From: Gp6-AA40 sp963818645
GTDB taxonomy: Bacteria; Acidobacteriota; Vicinamibacteria; Vicinamibacterales; UBA2999
Assembly: GCA_963818645.1 (NCBI GenBank)
Contig: CAWFTF010000010.1
Coordinates: forward strand, 1-64,000
Reading direction: 5' to 3'
DNA: 64,000 bases
Position numbers and translations under genes: made by a program. Below, one piece after another: positions 46,294 to 57,010 of this stretch. The first letter of the stretch is position 1; each line of letters begins with the position of its first letter. The notes under the pieces were generated by a model. The model saw only the letters and a program-made list of their open reading frames with translations, was not told the DNA's origin and searched no databases.

Positions 46294-46584
46294 TCATTTC
46301 GCCGCGGCCTTCGCGAAGTCGCCTGCCTTCACGAAACTGATCTTTGCCAGCGCGATGTGTTTCACCAGCGCGGCTTTGATTTCAGCCGGCGTCAGGCTGG
46401 CGACGATCGATTCCAGCTCCGCGTCCCAGGACAGCGTGCGGTTGATGTAGGAGACGGTGTTGAGTCTATTGGCGAGCGAGGGCCGTGTCGTGCGCGCGAT
46501 ACACCTCGCCCCCATGCCACTTCGGCCGAGCAGGCCGGCAATCCGATATGGACCAAGGCTGTGCGTCCAGCGCGGGTCGTTCAC
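46294..46584 (-). pseudogene. Chimeric pseudogene: kinase 5' fragments joined to an M16 peptidase 3' end
   Basis: The frame begins MNDPRWT, as intact kinase genes in this cluster do, jumps to HSLGPYRIAGLLGRSGMG (nucleotide loop, with about 65 residues missing between) and then joins SLANRLNTVSYINRTLSWDA, which is the C-terminal part of the M16 peptidase at 59796. The shared part (46306-46481 against 59814-59989) differs at about 7 of 176 bases. It cannot encode either enzyme. The GTG start overlaps the stop of kinase 1 by 4 bases. Confidence 0.75.
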
Positions 46585-49428
46585 TTGATCCCGCTCATTC
46601 TGATGTGGATCACGTCAGAATCCGGCTGCTCACCTGGCTGTTGGTAGTAGATGCGTGAACCGTCGCGCGACACGGCGAGCTGGGTGATCCCTCTCACTCT
46701 TCGACCGCCTTCCATGGAACGGACGTAGAACAGCGGTTGCGGAGTTGAGGCCCGAAACTGACCGCCTGACGTGGTCACGCCGACCGACCAGATGCGGTCT
46801 TGATCCAGATACACGATCTCCCTGCCGTCCCTTCCCCATATCGGGCTCTCACCGCTGCTCGTGATCTGCTTCGGCAGGGCAGGGCCGGGAAACTGCTGAA
46901 CGTAGACTCCGACTTCCTTCTCGGGTCCGTCTACCTGATAGACGATCCAGCGCTGGTCGGGAGAGAAGTGGACGTTCGAGACCAGTTTGCCTGTCTGGAC
47001 CGTTCTGGGGACGCGATCCTCCAGCGTGCCTTCCACGCGCACGGAAAACAGGTCCGGCGTGGTGCTCTTTCTGAACAGAACCACCCTGCCATCCGCGGAC
47101 ACGTCCTCCAAGCGTGCGATGTCAGCTACTTGTGCCAACTCGCGACCATCGCTCGAACCGGTGACTGCACGCGCGACAACCCGCCCACTCCGGGGGACAA
47201 TGAAACCGGCCCCGTCCGGAGACCACAGCATGCTGAGATCGCCCTGACCAAGGCTGAAGCGCCCGGGCTGGTTGGGTTCGAGCAGCCACGCGCGACCATT
47301 TCGTTCGGCAAGTAACACGCGCTGTTCATCGGGCGACAGTTTGAGCGCACCGGTGTTGCTCGGTGGGCCGGCGGTGCCGATCGGCCTCCCTTGTCGATCG
47401 AAGATCGTCAGCTGTGCCAGCAGCGCCTCGCGGCCAGCTCGCCAGGCCAGAATCCCGGACTGGGACACCGAAAAGTCGCACGGAGGCCGCGATGCGACGC
47501 CCTGCTGCACGAGCTCCGCGTCGCCTTCCAGTCTTCGAGTCGTTCGATTCAGCGCCTGCGAGTACAGGTTGTCGTTGCGGACGAACAGCACGCGTCCTCC
47601 GGCGGTTGTGTAGCTGAGACCCGCCGCGTTTCTCATCAACAGCGCTGGATCGGCCGCGTTCCCGTCGCGCAGGGAGACCAGATAGATTTCATTCTCCTCG
47701 GATCCCTGCGGCACGAATTCGATCAGGAAATCCTCACCGCCGGGCAAAGACACCGCGTTCCCGTAGGATCCGGCTTTCAGGCCGGGCACGCGAATCTCGG
47801 TGGCTTGAGCGCCCACCTCGTGAACGAAGAGCAGGCTGAAGATGTCCCTCGTCTGGCAACAAGAGAACAGCATGGCTCCGCTCTCGCTCACGGTCACGAG
47901 CCTGGTGCCTGCTGCTGGAAGCCTGCCGATGATCTCGGGGGCGCCATCCGGCACCTGAATGCGTTTCACGTTGTCGCCATCCTGAAACAACAGGGACTTC
48001 GAGTCGGGAGACCACACAACAGCGAGGGTGCCGATCGGCACCCGGAGCGGCTCAGGCGCAATGGAATTCAGCCGTCGCAGCTGGAGTGTGCGGGAACGGT
48101 CGAAGTACGCAATGAAGGAACCATCCGGGGAAATCCTCGGTGTTGCGAGGGCAGAGCTGACCGGGACGATACCACTCGCCCCAGGTGGCGCGATGCTGAG
48201 CACGAGATCCGGTCCCGGGACCTCCGGCGGCTGACGGACGAAAAGCAGTATCGACGCGGTGATCCCACTGGCGAGGATGGCGGCGGCGACGACCCACGGC
48301 GCGATCGGACGTCGGTCAACCGCGATCGCGACGTTGGCTATCGCCGCAGGCCCCGCGATCGCATCGTCGACGTCCAGACACGCGTCGCCAATGTCGCGGA
48401 GCCGGCGCTGAGGATCCTTTTGCAGACAGCGCCGCAATAGATCTCGAATCTTGGCAGGTGTCGCCGCCGGCAGTGCTTGCCAATCCGGATCACGCTCAAC
48501 AAGCGCGGCGAGTGTGTCGGTGATCGTGTCGCGGGCGAATGGTGCGCGGCGTGCGAGCATCTCGTAGAGCACGCACCCGAAAGCCCAGATGTCGGTCCGC
48601 TTGTCGAGCGGCTTCCCACGCGCCTGTTCCGGGCTCATGTAGGCTGCGGTCCCGAGAATGACGCCCTGCGCGTGTACCCGCGCCCGTGATCAGTCGGCGA
48701 GTGCGACAGATCCGGGCCCGAGCTCTCACCGCTCGTCGGCCTTGGCGAGCCCGAAGTCGAGCACCTTGACGACGCCCTGCGGCGTGATCTTGATATTGGC
48801 GGGCTTCAGGTCCCGGTGCACGATGCCTTTGTCGTGCGCCGCCTCGAGTGCCTCGGCGATCTGCCGGGCGATGCGCAGGGCCTCGTTGATTGATATCGGT
48901 CCGCGAGCGAGGCGCTCGGCGAGCGTGTCACCTTCAACGAGCTCGAGAATGAGCGCGGGGGTACCGTCCAGGTCTTCGAGGCCGTGAATACCACCGATGT
49001 GCGGGTGGTTCAGCGCCGCCAGCATCCGCGCTTCCCGGTCGAAGCGGGCGCGGCGCTCCGGATCGGTCTGGAAGACGCGGGGCAGGATCTTGATCGCGAC
49101 GTCGCGGCCCAGTTGCGTGTCATGAGCTCGATACACTTCGCCCATGCCCCCGCGGCCCAGAAGGCCGATGATGCGGTGCGCTCCGAGCTGTCGGCCCACT
49201 AGCGACACGGTGCGTTCGTCGGGCGTGAGGTGTTCGGCCATTGCTCAGCGCGGGCTGCTCGAGAAAGTTTCCCGCGCCGCTGCGATGGGCGAGTAGCGAT
49301 GCCACCTCGCGACGCAGCGCCTCGTCGTCGCCACACGCCTCGCGCAAGAATGCCCCTCGCTGCTCCGGCGCTCGGTCGAGCGCCGCGTCGAGCAGCCGGT
49401 CAACATTGGTCCAGCGCGGATCGCTCAT
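46581..49428 (-). CDS. Ser/Thr protein kinase with WD40/TolB-like sensor, copy 1 (frameshifted)
   Basis: About 950 residues after restoring shifts near 49245, 48725 and 48650. The N-terminal segment MSDPRWTNVDRLLDAALDRA is followed by the kinase domain: LLGRGGMGEVYRAHDT, Lys in DVAIKILPRVF, HRDLKPANIKI, DFGLA and AYMSPEQARGKPLDKRTDIW. A transmembrane helix (IAPWVVAAAILASGITASIL) leads to a periplasmic propeller with repeated ISPDGSFIAYFDRS-type blades. Such proteins are thought to sense extracellular cues through the propeller. It is co-directional with two further copies. Confidence 0.85.
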
Positions 49429-49478
49429 CGGGCTTCATTCACAGAGTAGGAACGCGGGCTTTCAGTTCCTCGAGCCAG
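49421..49478. repeat. 58-bp direct repeat, copy 1 (kinase tail plus next kinase start)
   Basis: Identical over 58 bases to 52351-52408. It covers the start codon region of one kinase and the last codons (LEELKARVPTL) of the preceding one, 2,930 bases apart, as expected for a tandem gene duplication. Confidence 0.85.
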
Positions 49479-49512
49479 GGTCGAAAATCTCCCCGAATCA
49501 TGCCGGAGCCCC
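49475..49512 (-). mobile_element. Possible IS110 3'-end fossil next to a kinase tail
   Basis: On the minus strand GCATGAT, then GAT.TTCGACCCTGG is shared in order with the end of the intact IS110 element (56991-57016), and both are followed directly by the kinase ending 'xEELKxxVP'. The rest of the element is absent. The kinase tail after it (49439-49478) repeats the end of another kinase although kinase 2 already stops at 49543. Confidence 0.5.
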
Positions 49513-49542
49513 CGAGAAAGGCCGGAGAAACGCTTGGCTGCT

Positions 49543-52358
49543 TCACTGGCCCTTCCAGTTCAGGATCAAGTTGATCGGCGGAGGCGCGTTCTCGAGCGCA
49601 ACGTTGATCAGGAACCGGCCGTCGGGGGCGACATCGGTACTGCTGTCGGCGGCCGAGACGCGCTGCCCCACCGCCGACAATCCGCGTCTGGAAGAGCGAC
49701 TCGGGCGTGCCCCCTTCAACAGAACCGCCCCGGACGGCAATCGGCACCGTCATCAACGTGCCATTCGGGGCGATGTAAAACACCTCCTTGGCGTCCCGGC
49801 TCCACCGTGCTTGTGTGCCGCCCGAGATCGACACCTGTACGGATCGGCTTTGGTTCGAAACCGCACGGACGAAGATCTGGTTTTGCCCCGATTCGTTGGA
49901 CTGGTACGCAACCCAGTGCCCATCTGGCGAGAACTGACCCCAGGTCTCCGCCGCCCTGGTGTTGACAAACGGGATCGGCTTCCCTCCGTCGGTTGGAACG
50001 AGAGTGAGGTCAGGGCCCGTTTCTTTGTTGTTCGGATCCACGCACAGCACGAACCGACCATCAGGAGACCAATCGGTGGGAACCAGCACACCTTTGAATT
50101 GCGCGATCGGTTCTTCACGATCAGCACCGACGGACTTCTGAACGAATTCGCCGCGACTTGCGAACATGATTCGAGTGTCGTCAAACGACCAGCATCGGAA
50201 ACCGCTGAGGCCCTGGGCCGGATGCGAACGGCGTCGTCTTGGAGGAATCGACGATCCAGACGTCGGTATCGTTCTGCAGCGTGCGCTCGGCTGCGACGCG
50301 ACTGCCGTCGTGCGACAGGTCCAGGTTCGACAGCTCCGCGGCGTCCGGCTCGCCCAATGTGCCGAGCGGTCGACCGGACCGGTCGAACCAGGTCAGTTGC
50401 GACGTGCTGGTCCCGCGCGTTCGATACGCAATGGCTCCAGCGGCCGAGGCTGAGAACGCCGCTCTCGGCACTGGCGTGTCGACGGCGACCGAAGTTGCCA
50501 CCGTGACGGGGTCACCGCTCAATTCCCGTCGCGTCAGGTCGAACCGACTGGCGGTAAGAGTGCCCTGGCGTACGAACAGCAGCCACCCTGGCGCCATGAA
50601 CATCCCTGACGTGTCGGCGTCTGTGAGCCGAATGGTGTCCGCCCAGTCGAGCGATGCGAGATAGATCCCCTGCATGTCCGCTTGTCCAAACGCATAGAAC
50701 AGGAACTCCCTGCGTCCTGGCAAAAACGATGGGAACCGGTGCGAGGTCTGCCCTGCGCCGAGCCGCGTGACCGGGACCGCTTCGCCGCCCGTTGCGGCCA
50801 CTCGGTAAATCGGGGATGACTGAGAGGGCGAAAAAAGAATAACGCCGTCTGACCCCCACGTTCCGCCCTGGCTAGGCGAGACCCTGCCCAGCTCTTGGAC
50901 ACTGCGGCCATCGAGATCGATCCGTTTCAGCTGGGAAGCCGTGGCAAATCCTATTGATCGCCCATTCGGCGACCAGAAGGGGTGGCGACCATCCTCGGTG
51001 CCGGCGAGCGGCGTGGCGGCGCCTTCATCGAGGGATCGAAGGTAAAGCACCTGTCGCGCGTTGTGGTTGGCGGCGTACACGACCCGTCGCCCATCGGGTG
51101 AGATCGCGAACGAAGATGCGTCGGCCGTCTCGGGCGTTGCGATGTCCACGGTTGTTTGGGGCGCCTCGACAGATCCCGAGAAGTACGGTCGCCCGACGAC
51201 AAGGGTAAGCACCAGCGCTATGACAGTCGCGGCGATCCACGCGCGTCGTGCATCGCGAGGGGCTCTACCGTCTGGGACGGCAAGGATTGTCGCCGCGGCC
51301 GGTGCGCGCTCGAGTTCGAGACGCACGTCGCCGATATCGCGCCGCCGCTTCCGGGGATCCTTCTCGAGGCAGCGGCGCAGCAGCTCGTTCACGCGCTCGG
51401 GCAGGCGCGCCGGTAACCCGCTCCAGTCCGGGTCCCGTTCAATCACCTGCGCGAGAATATCGGTGGCCGACTCACCCTGAAAGGCCGGACGTCCGGCCAA
51501 CATCTCATACAACACGCATCCGAACGCCCAGATGTCGGTCCGCTTGTCGAGCGGCTTCCCACGCGCCTGTTCCGGGCTCATGTACGCGGCCGTTCCCAGA
51601 ATGACGCCGTCACGCGTACTGCCAGCCGTGACAGTCGGCGGCTCCGTCGGATCGGGAGCAGATGCGTCGGCGGTCGCCTTTGCGAGGCCGAAGTCCAGCA
51701 CCTTGACGACGCCGTGCGGCGTGATCTTGACGTTGGCGGGTTTCAGATCGCGGTGCACCACGCCTTTCTCGTGCGCCGCTTCGAGCGCCTCGGCGATCTG
51801 GCGTGCGATCGGCAACGCTTCTTGAACCGGGAGCGCCCCGGTCGCGATACGGTCGGCGAGCGTGCCGCCTTCGACGAGCTCCAGAACGAGGGCGCGGACG
51901 CCATCGGTCTCCTGGACGCCGTAGATGGCGCCGATGTGCGCGTGATTCAGCGCCGCCAGCACTCGCGCTTCACGATCGAATCGCGCGCGCCGGTCCGCAT
52001 CCGTGGTGAAGACTGATGGCAGGATCTTGATGGCGACGTCGCGGCCGAGGGTCGTGTCGTGCGCACGATACACCTCGCCCATGCCACCGCGACCGAGCAG
52101 GTCGACGATGCGATATTGACCAAGGCTGTGGCCGACTGGCAACTGATGGTCGTGCGTGGGCGGTCTCCCGATCACATCGTGCGCGGGGCGATCGAGGAAG
52201 TCTTCTGCCTTCGCGTGTGCAAGCAGCGATTCGACTTCCCCGCGCAGCGTCTCATTGCCGGCGCACGCCTCGCGCAGGAACGACGCTCGCTCCTGCGGGT
52301 TCCGCTCGAGGGCCGCTTCGAGCAGCCGGTCAACATTAGTCCAAGGCAGATCGCTCAT
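49543..52358 (-). CDS. Ser/Thr protein kinase with WD40/TolB-like sensor, copy 2 (frameshifted)
   Basis: About 939 residues. N-terminal MSDLPWTNVDRLLEAALERN, kinase loop LLGRGGMGEVYRAHDT, HRDLKPANVKI, DFGLAKATAD, AYMSPEQARGKPLDKRTDIW, membrane helix (AWIAATVIALVLTLVVGRPY), then a propeller (SFAISPDGRRVVYAANHN; WSPDGRFVLCVDPNNKE). Shifts fall near 50210 and 49690; the restored end is VALENAPPPINLILNWKGQ at 49543. The stretch 49439-49542 after the stop contains the IS110-like fossil and a second kinase tail. Confidence 0.85.
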
Positions 52359-52408
52359 CGGGCTTCATTCACAGAGTAGGAACGCGGGCTTTCAGTTCCT
52401 CGAGCCAG
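52351..52408. repeat. 58-bp direct repeat, copy 2
   Basis: Identical to 49421-49478; here it joins the start of kinase 2 to the genuine end of kinase 3 (ENWLEELKARVPTL). Confidence 0.85.
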
Positions 52409-55254
52409 TTCTCGATGACGACGATCCTCGGCGAGGGCTGATCGGCGGGCCGTTTGACAACAAGGAAACGCTTGCCATCTGGCGATACGTCATACGTCCG
52501 GATGCTGTTGCTGCCTCCGGTTTGGTACACCCCTTCAACGACCTTTGTGGCCCTGCCATGGCTCCACGTGGTGCCGCGACCGTCGACAGGCACGGCCATC
52601 AGCGCGCGGTCGGGCGCCACGTAGAACAACTCCCCGCCGCCCGGCGCCCACAGTGGCCGCCGGCCGCCATCGGTTGAGATTTGCCACAGGCCTGCCTTGA
52701 CGTCGGGAAACGGCCGGACGTAGATCTCCAATCGCCCGGAGTCGATGTCAGATTCGTACGCCAGCCAGCGACCGTCTGGCGATACGACCCCGTTGCGCTC
52801 GATGAACGGCGTCTGTATCAGCGGCCGCACGGTGCGCGTGCTGTCGAGCGCCAGCACCATGAGGTCGCGACCCGCCTGGTCGAAGAGCAGCTGCCTCCCA
52901 TCCGGCGTCACGCCCGTTGGCAGCAGCCCCGCGGACGATCCGGTGATGAGCGCTTCAGCTGCGGCGGTGCCATCGAGAGATTGGGAGAAGATACTGAACA
53001 CGCCACTGCCTATCGAATTAAAGAACAGGCGGCGCCCGTCCGGTGCCCACACCGGAAAACCTCCGAACGCAGGATCGAACGTCAACCGGCTGAGCGCCGC
53101 GCGTCCCAGATCCCATATCCAGATGCTGTTCGTCTGATCGGCGATCGACACGGCCACGCGCATTCCGTCTCGCGACACGCGCGGCCCAGAGTATGCGCGC
53201 GCGGGCGCTCCCAGGGCCTCTTCCTTTCCCTGACGATCCACCCACACTATCGTGTCGGCCGTCGTCAAGAGCTCGGGTGCATCGACATACGCGAGGGTAC
53301 CGTTGGCAGCGACGAAGAAGTTACCCGCTCCCTGATTGCTCGTAACGAGGCGCGGTAGCATCGTCACCGGCGTGCCCCGTGTCTCCATCCTGGCAAGATC
53401 GAACGGAATCGCGCGCAGCGTTCCACCAGCCGCGTACACGAGGTGCCCGCTCGGCACGTAGTGCGCGTGGCTCCCTCCCCGCACGACCACAGTCTGCTTG
53501 CCAGTCGCCAGGTCGAGCACAGCGACCTGCGCGGCATCCGTGCCACCAGTCGATGCCGTAATCGTGAAGAGCACCGCACGTCCACCAGGCAGCATCTCGG
53601 GCCAGAGATGATCGCGATCGCCGCGCGCTTTGTCAGGTCGCGTCAGAGCGGCCACTTCACCGCCGCTCGCCGACACACGCTGCAGACCAGTCGCGAGGTT
53701 GTTGTCGCCAAAGATGATCGTGTCGTCCGGTGCCCACGTCGCTCCGGCGAGCACCACGCCGACGGCGATGGTTTCCGCCGGTCCGCCGGTAAGCGCCACC
53801 TTCTTGAGCTGTAAACCATCCAGGAATGCGACCCATCGGCCATCTGGTGAGACACAGACCCAGTTGAGAGGAACAGCTGACGTGAAGATCGTTGTCTGGT
53901 CGAGTCCATTGAGCGGGTGGACAAAAATCTGCGTGCCATCGTTTCCGATGTAAACGACGCGCGTGCCATCGGGCGTGAGAGCTAGGCGAGAGTTCGGCGA
54001 GACTGCAGTTAAGCCCGACGCAGCGATCGTCGTGCGAGACGTGCGCGGCGTCTGTCCCGGCAGCACACTTCGAGCCATCCACGCTACCGCCCCGACCAGG
54101 ATGAGGGGCACGAGGGATGCGACGATTGACCATCGTGGTCGTTGTTGGGACCTGGCCATGGCATCGGCAGCGCGAGTGCCCGACCGTGCGCCGAGGATGT
54201 CCTCGATCTCGATCCGCGCCTCGCCGATGTCACGAAGCCGTTGCTTCGAATCCTTCTCCAGGCAGCGCTCGATCAGGTGCCGAACCGCCGGTGGCGTCGA
54301 CGCTGGCAGAGCGTCCCACGAGGGGTCACGATCGACAATTGCTGCGAGCGTGTCGGTGATCGTTTCACGCGCGAACAGTGCGCGACCAGTGAGCATCTCG
54401 AAGAGCACGCACCCGAACGCCCAGATGTCCGTACGCTTGTCGACGATCTGGCCACGCGCCTGTTCCGGGCTCATGTAGGCGGCGGTCCCGAGAATGAGCC
54501 CTGCGCGTGTACCCGCGCCGGTGATCGTCGGCGAATGCGACAGATCCGGGCTCGAGCTCTCACCGCTCGTCGCCTTGGCGAGCCCGAAGTCGAGCACCTT
54601 GACGACGCCCTGCGGCGTGATCTTGATATTGGCGGGCTTGAGGTCCCGGTGCACGATGCCTTTGTCGTGCGCCGCCTCGAGTGCCTCGGCGATCTGCCGG
54701 GCGATGCGCAGGGCCTCGTTGATTGATATCGGTCCGCGAGTGAGGCGCTCGGCGAGCGTGTCGCCCTCGACGAGTTCGAGAACGAGGGCGCGGACGCCAT
54801 CGGTCTCCTGGACGCCGTAGATGGCGCCGATGTGCGCGTGATTCAGCGCCGCCAGCACTCGCGCTTCGCGATCGAATCGCGCTCGCCTGTCAGCATCCGT
54901 GGTGAAGACCGATGGCAGGATCTTGATCGCGACGTCGCGGCCGAGGGTCGTGTCGTGCGCGCGATAGACCTCGCCCATGCCACCACGACCGAGCAGGTCG
55001 ACGATGCGATATGGACCAAGGTTGTGGCCGGGCGACCACTCAGTGCCGTGAGTTGGTGGTCTCGCCATCAAGTCGTGCGCGGGACGATCGAGAAAGTCTT
55101 CCGCCTTCGCGTGAGCAAGCAGCGATTCGACTTCCCGGCGCAGCGTCTCATTGCCGGCGCACGCCTCGCGCAGGAACGACGCTCGCTCCTGCGGGTCCCG
55201 CTCAAGAGCTGCTTCGAGGAGGCCGTCCACCGTTGTCCAGCGTGGGTCGTTCAT
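52369..55254 (-). CDS. Ser/Thr protein kinase with WD40/TolB-like sensor, copy 3 (intact)
   Basis: 961 residues, the only unbroken member. It has the leading MNDPRWTTVDGLLEAALERD and EVESLLAHAKAEDF region, P-loop LLGRGGMGEVYRAHDT, Lys in DVAIKILPSVF, catalytic HRDLKPANIKI, DFGLAKATSG, and APE-equivalent AYMSPEQARGQIVDKRTDIW. A single helix near 385 (WSIVASLVPLILVGAVAWMA) leads to a long WD40/TolB-like propeller (ALTPDGTRVVYIGNDG; VSPDGRWVAFLDGLQ; VSPDGRWLAYESDIDS). It is the reference for reading the broken copies. Signals and substrates are unknown; the ECF sigma factor at 58972 is a plausible target or partner. Confidence 0.92.
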   Translation of the reverse strand: MNDPRWTTVDGLLEAALERDPQERASFLREACAGNETLRREVESLLAHAKAEDFLDRPAHDLMARPPTHGTEWSPGHNLGPYRIVDLLGRGGMGEVYRAHDTTLGRDVAIKILPSVFTTDADRRARFDREARVLAALNHAHIGAIYGVQETDGVRALVLELVEGDTLAERLTRGPISINEALRIARQIAEALEAAHDKGIVHRDLKPANIKITPQGVVKVLDFGLAKATSGESSSPDLSHSPTITGAGTRAGLILGTAAYMSPEQARGQIVDKRTDIWAFGCVLFEMLTGRALFARETITDTLAAIVDRDPSWDALPASTPPAVRHLIERCLEKDSKQRLRDIGEARIEIEDILGARSGTRAADAMARSQQRPRWSIVASLVPLILVGAVAWMARSVLPGQTPRTSRTTIAASGLTAVSPNSRLALTPDGTRVVYIGNDGTQIFVHPLNGLDQTTIFTSAVPLNWVCVSPDGRWVAFLDGLQLKKVALTGGPAETIAVGVVLAGATWAPDDTIIFGDNNLATGLQRVSASGGEVAALTRPDKARGDRDHLWPEMLPGGRAVLFTITASTGGTDAAQVAVLDLATGKQTVVVRGGSHAHYVPSGHLVYAAGGTLRAIPFDLARMETRGTPVTMLPRLVTSNQGAGNFFVAANGTLAYVDAPELLTTADTIVWVDRQGKEEALGAPARAYSGPRVSRDGMRVAVSIADQTNSIWIWDLGRAALSRLTFDPAFGGFPVWAPDGRRLFFNSIGSGVFSIFSQSLDGTAAAEALITGSSAGLLPTGVTPDGRQLLFDQAGRDLMVLALDSTRTVRPLIQTPFIERNGVVSPDGRWLAYESDIDSGRLEIYVRPFPDVKAGLWQISTDGGRRPLWAPGGGELFYVAPDRALMAVPVDGRGTTWSHGRATKVVEGVYQTGGSNSIRTYDVSPDGKRFLVVKRPADQPSPRIVVIENWLEELKARVPTL

Positions 55255-55411
55255 TCAACGACATCCTGACTGGGCGCACAGGCACGCCTACCCCGAAAGG
55301 AGATAGGCTGGGATCGAACTTCAGGAAATGGGACACATTGTATGCCACCGTTTGCGCGGGTAGCGGGCCGGCTGGTGGAATCTTCTGGGAAGTGTTGTGG
55401 TGACGGTCTTC

Positions 55412-55449
55412 AGTGAGTTCGTGGCGACCATCGCCGCCACGAACCCACT
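55412..55449. terminator. Long hairpin between hydrolase and kinase 3
   Basis: AGTGAGTTCGTGGCG (55412-55426) pairs with CGCCACGAACCCACT (55435-55449) with a single mismatch and an 8-base loop. It is downstream of the minus-strand hydrolase (stop at 55502) and upstream of kinase 3, within a 247-base spacer that holds nothing else recognisable. There is no T-tract. Confidence 0.5.
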
Positions 55450-55501
55450 CGTCTCTGACGAGGAACGAAACGTCGAGGGGCTAAGGCAGGTTGCCTGATA
55501 G

Positions 55502-56842
55502 CTAATCCTGAATTCGCAATACCACCGGCAGGCTGTGGACGTGAGCGTACCCTGGCGTGAGATAGCGCATGTAGTGGCCATTGCCCGCCAGGAACTTCTG
55601 CCAAAATGCGACGGTGTAGAGCTTGATCGTGGAGACCATGATTTCGCCGGAAACAGGTTCTTCAAAGGTAAAGGCGTCGGTCGCCGTGAAGGGTGGAGAG
55701 TCGGTAAAACCGTCGGTGGGACTGGTATCGAGCGATGCCAACGAATTCACCCCGACTCTCGTACAGAAATTACGACCTCCTCCAAACCCCGGGGAGGTCG
55801 GAGACGTTATTTCGCCCATGTTCCAGGCGAGGCATGCGGCGGCCGCCGCGGCCCCCAAGGTCGGACTGCAAACACGAAGGCCAGAAGGCAGCGTGATGAG
55901 GTTGCTGAGCGGCTCGGGTTGCGTCGGGTTCGCCATCAAGGCGGCCTCGCGCGTCTCGTCAATGCGTGAACAGATTCCGGTTTGATAGCTGATGTGGACA
56001 GCCCCTGGATTTGTGACGTAGATCCGCGGCGTCGCAAGAACCGTGGTGTCGAACAACGAAGGAATGGTCTGGCTGATGGCTGACTGCGTCCCGCCCATGA
56101 CCAAGTACGGCAGTGAGATAGCGCTGACGTCACCCTCAGAAAACGGACTGGGTTCGTAGACGACCACTGCCTTGACGCGCGGGTCGGCAGCGATGCCGTT
56201 CTCCGACCATCCTCCTGCCACGCGGAGGGCCGTCCCGCCTCCGGTCGACTCGCCAGAAATGCCAATGCGGCGCGGATCTATAGAGCCAAACAGAAAGTCG
56301 CCAATGGTTGCGTTGCGCGCCAGCATGGTATCGATGACGAGCGGCAGGTCGAGAACGCGGTTCAGGGCATTCCCTGAATGAAGCGCGACGGCGACGACGA
56401 ACCCATGGCTGGCCAGGGTTTCATGAACCGGAAGCTGAGAGAGTCTCTGGAAGTCGGAACCCGCGGCCTGCCCGCCGTGATCGTGGACGATGAGGGGAAA
56501 TCTCTTTCCACTGATCGGGTTGCCGTCCTGAACCGCGTGAAGAGGTGAGTTCAGACGATACAATCCCGCACCTGGCGGAAGACACGTGCCGAGAGGGTCA
56601 CCCTGATTCACCGCAGGGTACACCCGGTACTCGGCTTGGTAATCGGGACGTTCCAACGTTGGATAGAAGACCTGAACTCGCGTGACACGCCCCGCGCTCA
56701 TCACGGCACAAAACGTTGTGAACCCGACGTTGTAAGGGCCTTTCTCGTCTGGCTTTTCTGGGTGTTGAGCGGATCCTGTCGCCGTACTGGCCAAGACCAG
56801 GCCAAGTACGATCAATCGTTGCGCGCGAAGCGTCAACTTCAT
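55502..56842 (-). CDS. Secreted alpha/beta hydrolase, PAF-acetylhydrolase/cutinase-like
   Basis: 446 residues from ATG 56842, which has AAGGAG upstream. The signal peptide (LIVLGLVLASTATGSAQ) precedes a hydrolase core: PLIVHDHGGQAAGSDFQR (oxyanion), ETLASHGFVVAVALHSGNAL, the nucleophile elbow RIGISGESTGGGTALRVAGG and VKAVVVYEPSPFSEGDVS. The His that follows VTNPGA (GAVHISYQ) is the likely catalytic one. The C-terminal third is a family extension with Cys residues. It may act on lipid or polymer esters. It interrupts the kinase array. Confidence 0.78.
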   Translation of the reverse strand: MKLTLRAQRLIVLGLVLASTATGSAQHPEKPDEKGPYNVGFTTFCAVMSAGRVTRVQVFYPTLERPDYQAEYRVYPAVNQGDPLGTCLPPGAGLYRLNSPLHAVQDGNPISGKRFPLIVHDHGGQAAGSDFQRLSQLPVHETLASHGFVVAVALHSGNALNRVLDLPLVIDTMLARNATIGDFLFGSIDPRRIGISGESTGGGTALRVAGGWSENGIAADPRVKAVVVYEPSPFSEGDVSAISLPYLVMGGTQSAISQTIPSLFDTTVLATPRIYVTNPGAVHISYQTGICSRIDETREAALMANPTQPEPLSNLITLPSGLRVCSPTLGAAAAAACLAWNMGEITSPTSPGFGGGRNFCTRVGVNSLASLDTSPTDGFTDSPPFTATDAFTFEEPVSGEIMVSTIKLYTVAFWQKFLAGNGHYMRYLTPGYAHVHSLPVVLRIQD

Positions 56843-56948
56843 GCTGTTCTCCTTCGGGCGAGATGTGTCGTTACTTCCTAAGGCGAACAGGCGGGGCAAA
56901 CCTTGTCATCGACGCGTCGATTGCCGCCCCGGATTGGCCGAGCGGCCG

Positions 56949-56990
56949 TCAGCGGTGGGGTGGCACGAGCCGGTTCAGCTCGGCGAACCA
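56949..56990 (-). pseudogene. Orphan kinase tail abutting the IS110 end
   Basis: TGG followed by codons for FAELNRLVPPHR and a stop matches the ends of the kinases here (NWTEELKRLVPSR, NWLEELKARVPTL), but the codons before it come from the IS110 end (MIRTDVRP in frame). It is a kinase 3' end separated from its gene. Confidence 0.6.
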
Positions 56991-57010
56991 GGGTCGAACA
57001 TCGGTCCTGA

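Noticed and set aside
49241..50506. A 421-codon plus-strand open frame across kinases 1 and 2
   Set aside because: It spans the junction of two minus-strand kinase genes that have clear domains; no independent support.
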